Positions 1 through 4,604 of a stretch of 10,032 bases of DNA are shown piece by piece. Within the stretch, counting starts at the first letter, position 1, and each line of letters begins with the position of its first letter. The stretch lies in NCBI GenBank assembly GCA_001595885.1, contig LSSH01000103.1, positions 1 to 10,032 of the forward strand, given 5' to 3'. Origin of the DNA: Candidatus Proteinoplasmatales archaeon SG8-5 (GTDB lineage Archaea > Thermoplasmatota > Thermoplasmata > SG8-5). The position numbers were made by a program, and so were the translations under genes. Below the pieces are notes generated by a model that made no database searches, was not told where the DNA came from, and worked only from the letters and a program-made list of their open reading frames with translations.

Positions 1-268
1 AGAAAACCGGAACCGCGCAGTTCGGATTGGCCATGGCCAGCTCCTCGGCCGCTATTCCCGCGGTGACGGCATCGCCGCCCAGACCGCCGTATTCTGGGTC
101 AACGGTCATTCCCAGGAGCTCGAAGTTTGCCAGTGCCTTTACGATCTCCTCTGGCATTTCCTTCGACCTTTCCAGCAGCTCGGTCCTCGGCGCGATCTCT
201 CTTGCACAAAATTCCTTCAGGCTCTCCCTGAACAGGTCCTGTTCCTCCGTAAAGCTATAATCCACCAT
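1..268 (-). CDS. Acyl-CoA dehydrogenase, N-terminal part (cut by window edge)
   Basis: This is the first 89 residues of an acyl-CoA dehydrogenase; the rest lies beyond the left edge. The family oxidises an acyl-CoA to the trans-2-enoyl-CoA with FAD and passes electrons to an electron-transfer flavoprotein in the cytoplasm. The visible part matches the family's helical N-terminal domain: an opening of the type YSFTEEQDLFRESLKEF, the segment CAREIAP at residues 21-27, and the characteristic EYGGLGGD at residues 59-66, followed by a helix with AAEELA. The ATG at 266-268 is supported by a strong Shine-Dalgarno run (AGGAGGAGG, complement of 276-284) seven bases upstream. The gene diverges from the lysine-rich gene at 455. 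Substrate chain length cannot be judged because the catalytic glutamate and acyl-binding regions are outside the window. Family assignment is firm. Confidence 0.9.
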   Translation of the reverse strand, partial: MVDYSFTEEQDLFRESLKEFCAREIAPRTELLERSKEMPEEIVKALANFELLGMTVDPEYGGLGGDAVTAGIAAEELAMANPNCAVPVF

Positions 269-275
269 GTCGTTG

Positions 276-284
276 CCTCCTCCT
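276..284 (-). promoter_or_regulatory. Shine-Dalgarno site of the acyl-CoA dehydrogenase gene
   Basis: The minus strand reads AGGAGGAGG, seven bases before the ATG at 268. It is the strongest ribosome-binding site in the window and fixes the start. A TATA-like minus-strand TTATTATAAC at 314-323 would place transcription initiation near 290, just upstream of this site. Confidence 0.75.
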
Positions 285-313
285 GATAATTGGGGGATGG
301 GTATCATAAATTT

Positions 314-323
314 GTTATAATAA
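314..323 (-). promoter_or_regulatory. TATA-like box for the acyl-CoA dehydrogenase gene
   Basis: The minus strand reads TTATTATAAC. Archaeal TATA boxes lie about 26 bases before the transcription start, so this one would give a leader of roughly 20 bases that retains the Shine-Dalgarno run. A second AT-rich candidate (302-310) would start transcription too close to, or within, that run. Confidence 0.4.
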
Positions 324-335
324 CCTTGCTGCAAG

Positions 336-369
336 CTTACATATTCCGGGCCGCCGGATCTGACGTAAG
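336..369. repeat. Nested inverted repeat between divergent genes
   Basis: The outer arms CTTAC (336-340) and GTAAG (365-369) enclose inner arms TCCGG (345-349) and CCGGA (354-358) around a GCCG loop. The two arm pairs are centred within one base of each other. It lies between the promoters of the dehydrogenase and the lysine-rich gene, so it could be an operator shared by both. No regulator is known, and short arms like these can arise by chance. Confidence 0.3.
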
Positions 370-413
370 TTACATCCTGATGACCGATGAGATTAGTGTT
401 CAAATAAAAGAAA

Positions 414-423
414 TTATAAATAA
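414..423 (+). promoter_or_regulatory. TATA-like box for the lysine-rich protein gene
   Basis: TTATAAATAA is preceded by a purine-rich stretch (AAAAGAAA) where the TFB-recognition element would sit. It is centred about 37 bases before the ATG at 455, giving a short leader of about 10 bases. Confidence 0.45.
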
Positions 424-433
424 CCCCTGATAT

Positions 434-449
434 ATCTCCAGGTGGAGAT
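434..449 (+). promoter_or_regulatory. Perfect palindrome covering the ribosome-binding region
   Basis: The sequence ATCTCCA-GG-TGGAGAT is a perfect 7-base inverted repeat with a 2-base centre. Its right arm is the GGTGGAGAT that would serve as the Shine-Dalgarno sequence of the lysine-rich gene, five bases before the ATG at 455. As DNA it could be an operator just downstream of the TATA box. A two-base loop is too tight for a full hairpin, although the outer pairs could still form one with a slightly wider loop. The role is inferred. Confidence 0.4.
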
Positions 450-454
450 GGTAA

Positions 455-652
455 ATGCCACCTAAGAAGAAGACAGCAAAAAAGAAGACCGCAAAGAAAA
501 CCACCAAGAAGAAGGCTACCAAGAAGAAGGCTGCCAAGAAGAAACCAGCAGCCAAGAAGGTTAAGTGTGCAGGCAAGACCAAGGACGGCAAGAAGTGCAA
601 GAACTACGCTTCGGGCAAGTCCAAGTTCTGTGCAGCGCACAAGAAGAAATAA
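455..652 (+). CDS. Lysine-rich histone-H1-like protein with Cys3His zinc-knuckle-like C-terminus
   Basis: This is a 65-residue, very basic protein in two parts. Residues 4-35 are an almost pure Lys/Ala/Thr tail built from units such as KKKTA and KKKAA, as in histone H1 tails. Residues 38-62 carry C38, C48, C59 and H62 (C-x9-C-x10-C-x2-H) around TKDGKKC. Small proteins and domains with this spacing (C..TK.GK.C...G...C..H) recur in archaea, bacteria and phages and are thought to bind zinc. The likely role is nucleic-acid binding, perhaps as an abundant nucleoid protein, but that is inferred from composition. The ATG at 455 has GGTGG/GGAG a few bases upstream and a TATA-like box at 414. The gene stands alone, divergent from the dehydrogenase and convergent with gcvH. 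A ribosome- or RNA-associated role is the main alternative. Confidence 0.85.
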   Translation: MPPKKKTAKKKTAKKTTKKKATKKKAAKKKPAAKKVKCAGKTKDGKKCKNYASGKSKFCAAHKKK

Positions 653-735
653 CGCGCCTTCATCATCAAGTAAAGTCCAATATCACAACCTTAACTAGGG
701 TTCTCCATCTCTATCAGATATCCCTGTCGAGTATC

Positions 736-750
736 AAAAACGCTTTTTTT
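736..750. terminator. Bidirectional oligo-T terminator between convergent genes
   Basis: AAAAACGCTTTTTTT lies in the 167-base gap between the lysine-rich gene (plus) and gcvH (minus). Read on the plus strand it gives seven T (744-750); on the minus strand it gives five T (736-740). Archaeal RNA polymerase terminates at such T-runs without needing a stem, so one short element could end both transcripts. Confidence 0.5.
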
Positions 751-819
751 CAACACGGTTACATAATATCGGTGACCTAATCAGTATATCGAGCGATGGA
801 TTCCGAGAAATCGATTATT

Positions 820-1197
820 TCATCCGAGTTCTTGTTTGTAGGCTTCTGGCGTCAGGAGACCCGAGGTGTCCACGCTGTCGCACTCGATGATGGCGAGCCA
901 TCCGCGCCCGTAGGGTTCTGCGTTCATGAGCTCGGGCGAACTCTCGAGCTCGTTGTTGACCTCCACCACCTTGCCGGTGACCGGGCTGTAAAAATCGCTC
1001 GTTGACTTAACGGATTCTACAATGGCCACCTCACCGCCGGCCGTGACATCCTTACCGATTTCGGGCAATTCCACATAGACAATGTCGGTGAGTTCGTGCT
1101 GAGCGTGGTCGGTGATGCCTATCGTTACGCGGTTTCCCTCGATCCTCGCCCATTCGTGCGTCTTCGTGTACATCAGATTATCTGGGACCTCTACCAT
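820..1197 (-). CDS. gcvH: Glycine cleavage system H protein
   Basis: This is the lipoyl-carrying protein of the glycine cleavage system. It shuttles the aminomethyl group from the P protein (glycine decarboxylase) to the T protein and is re-oxidised by dihydrolipoamide dehydrogenase in the cytoplasm. The 125-residue length is normal for the family. Visible hallmarks are THEW (13-16), GITDHAQHELTDIVYVELPE (27-46), the lipoylation motif ESVKS with the acceptor lysine at K64, the turn SPVTG, and NAEPYGRGW near the end. The ATG at 1197 begins MVEVPDNLMYTKTHEW, as expected. No clear Shine-Dalgarno sequence precedes it; TATA-like sequence lies 30-70 bases upstream. No gcvT, gcvP or lipoylation gene is in the window, so its partners must be encoded elsewhere. 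Confidence 0.96.
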   Translation of the reverse strand: MVEVPDNLMYTKTHEWARIEGNRVTIGITDHAQHELTDIVYVELPEIGKDVTAGGEVAIVESVKSTSDFYSPVTGKVVEVNNELESSPELMNAEPYGRGWLAIIECDSVDTSGLLTPEAYKQELG

Positions 1198-1226
1198 TGT
1201 ACCACTTGTTCCGAAATCGTATGATG

Positions 1227-1255
1227 GATTATTAACTTATCGTTGGCCAATCGTT
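1227..1255 (-). promoter_or_regulatory. Putative gcvH promoter with paired ATCGTT repeats
   Basis: The minus-strand TTAATAAT at about 1227-1235 is centred some 34 bases before the gcvH ATG. Just upstream, ATCGTT occurs twice on the plus strand (1239-1244 and 1250-1255), 11 bases apart, which is one helical turn, around a TTGGCCAA palindrome (1243-1250). This is a plausible regulator site at the upstream edge of the promoter. A second TATA-like candidate, TTATAC near 1261-1268, would make the repeats part of the leader. Both readings are inferences. Confidence 0.3.
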
Positions 1256-1322
1256 AATCAAGTATAAGGGACGGCCCGCGGCTCGTGAATCGTAGGAATG
1301 GACACACTGGATACCTACTTAA

Positions 1323-2342
1323 TCAAAACCACGAGTCCAGGCTCTTCTGCGCTCTCTTCCTCTGGCCCTCCTCGACCTTGTCCAGCGTCGATTGGATGCG
1401 CGACCTTGTGAACTCGAACTCGTCACACAGCAGGGACTCGACGCCCTCCCTGTCCATGGAGCCCCATTCGAGTCCGTAATCGTCGGTGACGTTGGGCTCG
1501 AGGAATATCCTTCGCACGTTCCTGAACCCCGGCACGTCGAGGCCCTTCGCCTCTATCGCCTTCTTGCCGGTCTCATATTCGTTCAACAGCTTCAGCGCCT
1601 TCTTGGGCCCAATGCCCTTGACGCCCTCGTTGAAGTCCGTGCCCACCAATACGCCCAGGTCGACCAGCTGCTCGTGCCCGAAGCCCAGCTTCGCAAGGAC
1701 ATCGTCCAGCAGCATCACCTCAGGCTTCACGTCCACGTAGACGTTCCTGCGGGGCATCTTTCTCCGCCCTGCCAGCGTGAGGTTCCTGATGAGCCTTGGA
1801 GCGCCGAACAACAGCGAGTCGAAGTCCTGGGAGGCGACGGCGTAGACGTCGCCCTTCCTGGCCATATGGCTGGCCTGGGCCTCGCCCTCCTCCGGAGCCT
1901 GGACAGACGGGATTCCCATTCTCGCGAGGAGCTCCACGGCCTGCTCGACCATTTCCCTGGTGAGCCTTGAGGTTTGCTGGGCCTTGATCCTCGCCGTCTC
2001 CAGGTCACCGACCCTCAAAGCCTCCTCCCACTGCTCCTTGGCCTTCTCCTTCCTCTCCTTCCTGAGCTTGAGCGTGCCTATCTTCAGCGGATTTGGCTTG
2101 CCGTCGAAGACGAACACGGGCTTGATGCCCGCCTCCAGAAGGTTCGATGTTCGCTGGAAGGCGCCCGAGAGGTGTGAGGTGATACGCCCCTTCGAATCCT
2201 TCAGAGGAGTGCCGTCCGGCCCCCTGATGCTCGACAAGAATTGGTAAAGCGTGTTGTAGCCGTCTATGGCAATGGCCTTCCCACAGAAGTCCCCGAGCTC
2301 GCACACCTTGCCCTCGACAAGGTCGGATATGTCAACGCCCAT
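1323..2342 (-). CDS. fen: Flap structure-specific endonuclease 1 (FEN1), archaeal type
   Basis: FEN1 cuts 5' flaps made during Okazaki-fragment maturation and long-patch base-excision repair, working with PCNA. The 339-residue length is usual for archaea. The N-terminal nuclease region opens with MGVDISDLV. The two-metal acidic residues are visible: D27 (IAIDGYN), D80 (FVFDGKP), E152 and E154 (EEGEAQ), D173 and D175 (SQDFDS), and D236 (GTDFN). The helix-hairpin-helix DNA-binding motif GVKGIGPKKAL follows at about 240-250. The last residues, QKSLDSWF, fit a PCNA-interacting box (Q-x-x-L-x-x-aromatic-aromatic) with Trp-Phe in place of the common Phe-Phe. The start matches the conserved family N-terminus. 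GAGGG sits directly against the ATG, and a weak TATA-like CTTAATC about 26 bases upstream would fit leaderless initiation. The gene lies 74 bases after the surface-protein gene in the same direction. Confidence 0.97.
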   Translation of the reverse strand: MGVDISDLVEGKVCELGDFCGKAIAIDGYNTLYQFLSSIRGPDGTPLKDSKGRITSHLSGAFQRTSNLLEAGIKPVFVFDGKPNPLKIGTLKLRKERKEKAKEQWEEALRVGDLETARIKAQQTSRLTREMVEQAVELLARMGIPSVQAPEEGEAQASHMARKGDVYAVASQDFDSLLFGAPRLIRNLTLAGRRKMPRRNVYVDVKPEVMLLDDVLAKLGFGHEQLVDLGVLVGTDFNEGVKGIGPKKALKLLNEYETGKKAIEAKGLDVPGFRNVRRIFLEPNVTDDYGLEWGSMDREGVESLLCDEFEFTRSRIQSTLDKVEEGQRKRAQKSLDSWF

Positions 2343-2416
2343 CCCTCAGGCCTATGTCAAACTCGATTAAGGGATTTTTGGTTTGGGCGGATAAGGGTTC
2401 GAGGTTAGTTGTTCGT

Positions 2417-4309
2417 TCAACGCGTCTTGACGACGACGACAACGACCACGACTATGACGACGATGGCAACTATACCAAGCAACAGCATCATGTCGATGCC
2501 GCCGGCCCTTCCGGCCGTCCTGACGCTGTAGTGGGGCAGGCCCGTATCGACGTCCGTATAACCGCCCGATATGCTGACCGAATCCGTGTCAATGAACGCC
2601 GGCACGATAAAGTTGCCCTCGAATTCGCCGGCCTCGGTCTCGTCAATGTAGACTATTGTGCCGCCCGGCGTCCAGCTTGCCCAAGCAGGGTCGTAATCAT
2701 TGCTCATCATGTCATCGGCTGTGAACTCTCCCGGCCCCCAGATAATGCCGGTCCAGTCCTCGTCGGAAACCGCCATGGAAACGGTAACCGTGGCCTCCTC
2801 GCCGGGCCTGAAGCTCCCGCCCTTGATGGTCACCTCATCGTCATCGACCATGTTTCCCGGCGTCACGTAGAAGTAAGAGCCATCCGTGCCCTCGTGCTCC
2901 GGCCATATCTCGTAGTAATTACCGTCCGCGTCCCAGTCACTCGCTCCAGGGAACTCCGCACGGTCCTGCGGGACCTCGAAGACGACACTGAGGAGGCTCT
3001 GGGTACTCGGGGTGGTGAAACTCAAAGAGAACTCCCCGACCGGGCTGGTGGTCACGGTTCCGGCTGCTACAACCTGGGTGGGCGTCTCGACGTGGTCCTC
3101 CAGGAAGTCGGAATCGCCGGTCATCAGACCGAAATCCGTGCCCTGCGCCGTGACATAATAATGTATGACCTGGGAACCCATCATTTCCTGGTCAAGGAAG
3201 GCGGTGTACGGAATTGTGACGCTGTCTCCGGCCTCCATCATGTAGCTGTTCCCCCGCCAGATGATGTCCATGGCGTGGTGGTGGGGCTCCTCCGGTTGGG
3301 GATTGTAAACAAAGCCCTCGACGGTCTGATTGTACCCTTCGTACAGCACGTACCCCTGCATCAGCACCCTTCCGTTGACGTCGGTCAGCGACATCAGGGC
3401 CTTGCCGGTCGCGTTGGTCGTCCCAGTGTGCATCACCTGTTGCCACTGCCGGTGGACCACTATTGTGGCCCCGTTCACGGGTTGACCCGCGGAATCCGCG
3501 ACGCACACCTCGAAGCTGACGCTCTCCCCGAACGAGGAGAGCTTGTGATACCACACGTCCAGCACGTTAACGTTTATCCAGGCCGAGCCGTGCGCGCCCT
3601 GGGCGATGCTCGGTTGCGCATACAGCCTGTAGAGGCCGCTGCTCATCGTCTGGGGTATGGTGAACGTTGCCCTGCACAGACCCGTCGAAACGAAGGTCGT
3701 GCTGATGTTCTGCTCGTGGTCGTCCGGGTCCCGGAGCACGACGCCGTTGAACGGCCCGTCACCCACAGGCGAGGTACCGAACTTGGCCAGGATGGTCGCC
3801 GTGACAGTATCGCCCGGCCGGGCAGAGATCATGTTTTGCCCCTCAAAGTTCACGTTGACGGAGAAGGCGACCTCGTCAACGTCGATGTGTACGGACTGAT
3901 GATAATGCTCGACCCACTCGTTGTCGGGATTGGACCCTCCGCCCCTCTCAACATGATAATAGAAGTAAAGGTGATGGTCATCGGAGTCGACGTCGTAACT
4001 GCCGACGGTGTAAGATCCGCGGTAGATGCCCACCCCCTGGTTCGTCATCGTGACCGTGATGTGATTGTTGTGCTCCCAGTTCCTAGTCATTGTTACCTGC
4101 ACGGTGTCGTTGACACCGTCGGCGTTGACGAGCGTCCCCCCATCATACACCCTCAGCTCGACAGTGATCAGGTCTCCGGCGGAGTACTTCCTGTCATCGA
4201 TTATCATGACCACGTGCAACGAATCGTTCTCACCTATCGTCAGCGGCGAAAAGACAGCCACCAGAAACATCAGACACATTCCCACAATGAGTGCATGCGC
4301 TCCCTTCAT
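2417..4309 (-). CDS. Secreted, C-terminally anchored surface protein with repeated Ig-like beta domains
   Basis: I do not recognise a named family for this 630-residue protein. Residues 1-26 form a signal peptide with a hydrophobic core. Residues about 605-627 are a nearly pure Leu/Ile/Val membrane span followed by KTR, so the body lies outside the cell. The body looks like several beta-sandwich (Ig- or macroglobulin-like) domains: repeated 'pGD.v.v' and 'G.Y.g.ft' patterns occur, for example AGDLITVELRVYDGG at 44-58, GIYRGSYTV at 94-102, and FRPGEEATVTV near 500. It is acidic and low in lysine. Histidines are concentrated in the first domain (H80, H83, H112, H113, H119, H135, H137, H141), with a PHHHAMD cluster near 345, which might bind metal. 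A TATA-like TATTTTATAC at 4339-4348 precedes the ATG with no clear Shine-Dalgarno site. An S-layer-associated or adhesin-like role is inferred only. Confidence 0.88.
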   Translation of the reverse strand: MKGAHALIVGMCLMFLVAVFSPLTIGENDSLHVVMIIDDRKYSAGDLITVELRVYDGGTLVNADGVNDTVQVTMTRNWEHNNHITVTMTNQGVGIYRGSYTVGSYDVDSDDHHLYFYYHVERGGGSNPDNEWVEHYHQSVHIDVDEVAFSVNVNFEGQNMISARPGDTVTATILAKFGTSPVGDGPFNGVVLRDPDDHEQNISTTFVSTGLCRATFTIPQTMSSGLYRLYAQPSIAQGAHGSAWINVNVLDVWYHKLSSFGESVSFEVCVADSAGQPVNGATIVVHRQWQQVMHTGTTNATGKALMSLTDVNGRVLMQGYVLYEGYNQTVEGFVYNPQPEEPHHHAMDIIWRGNSYMMEAGDSVTIPYTAFLDQEMMGSQVIHYYVTAQGTDFGLMTGDSDFLEDHVETPTQVVAAGTVTTSPVGEFSLSFTTPSTQSLLSVVFEVPQDRAEFPGASDWDADGNYYEIWPEHEGTDGSYFYVTPGNMVDDDEVTIKGGSFRPGEEATVTVSMAVSDEDWTGIIWGPGEFTADDMMSNDYDPAWASWTPGGTIVYIDETEAGEFEGNFIVPAFIDTDSVSISGGYTDVDTGLPHYSVRTAGRAGGIDMMLLLGIVAIVVIVVVVVVVVKTR

Positions 4310-4338
4310 AGTTATCCCGGCATATTATAAGACAACGA

Positions 4339-4348
4339 GTATAAAATA
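4339..4348 (-). promoter_or_regulatory. TATA box of the surface-protein gene
   Basis: The minus strand reads TATTTTATAC, centred about 34 bases before the ATG at 4309, giving a predicted leader of about 8 bases with no Shine-Dalgarno sequence. It lies in the 85-base gap after the mini-protein gene, so the surface gene probably has its own promoter rather than depending on the operon upstream. Confidence 0.5.
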
Positions 4349-4394
4349 CTATGCGATTTGGATGTACATAGTAGATAATAAAGGTACGAATATG

Positions 4395-4604
4395 TTATCG
4401 ACTGGAACGGCGCCGCGCAAATTCAAAGATAACAGCCGCGATGCCTATCAATATGAGGCTCACGATGATCTCCAACGTCGGAGACTCCGTCTCCTCCTGG
4501 TTCTTCGGCAGCGGCTTGCTGGCCGCGTCCACTTCTCCGCTTAACCCGCAAAATAAAAGGCTTAGGAGGAGAGAGGATAGGACAAGTATGGGCAACGTTC
4601 TCAT
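4395..4604 (-). CDS. Small secreted/membrane-anchored protein, second gene of the peptide-binding operon
   Basis: This is a 69-residue protein that I do not recognise. It consists of an N-terminal hydrophobic signal segment (about 5-22), a short polar linker (about 23-42, with KPLPKNQEETES), and a C-terminal membrane span (about 44-62) ending in ARRRSSR. Its ATG overlaps the end of the upstream peptide-binding gene by four bases (ATGA, 4601-4604), so the two are almost certainly co-transcribed and translationally coupled. The arrangement (MR..., signal peptide, span, FxRRRS tail) mirrors the two ends of the upstream protein, as if its extracellular domains had been left out. It could be a small assembly or stability partner. 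A shortened paralogue of an anchor region is also possible. The reading frame is convincing because of the overlap and topology; the function is unknown. Confidence 0.75.
   Translation of the reverse strand: MRTLPILVLSSLLLSLLFCGLSGEVDAASKPLPKNQEETESPTLEIIVSLILIGIAAVIFEFARRRSSR

Noticed and set aside
27..260. A 77-codon plus-strand frame at the left edge.
   Set aside because: It is antisense to the acyl-CoA dehydrogenase N-terminus, which has family motifs and a strong Shine-Dalgarno site.
1392..1970. A 192-codon plus-strand frame opposite fen1.
   Set aside because: It lies entirely within fen1, which has all of its catalytic residues; the antisense translation resembles no family and has no promoter or ribosome site.
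2393..2415. GGTTCGAGGTT-like sequence resembling a tRNA T-arm.
   Set aside because: No acceptor stem, anticodon arm or complementary partners could be found around it.
2354..4330. A 658-codon open frame on the plus strand, longer than the surface-protein gene it opposes.
   Set aside because: Its translation is rich in Arg, His, Val and Asp without domains, signal peptide or membrane segments. The minus-strand frame has a signal peptide, repeated beta domains, a C-terminal anchor and an upstream TATA box. The open antisense frame follows from GC-rich codon bias.
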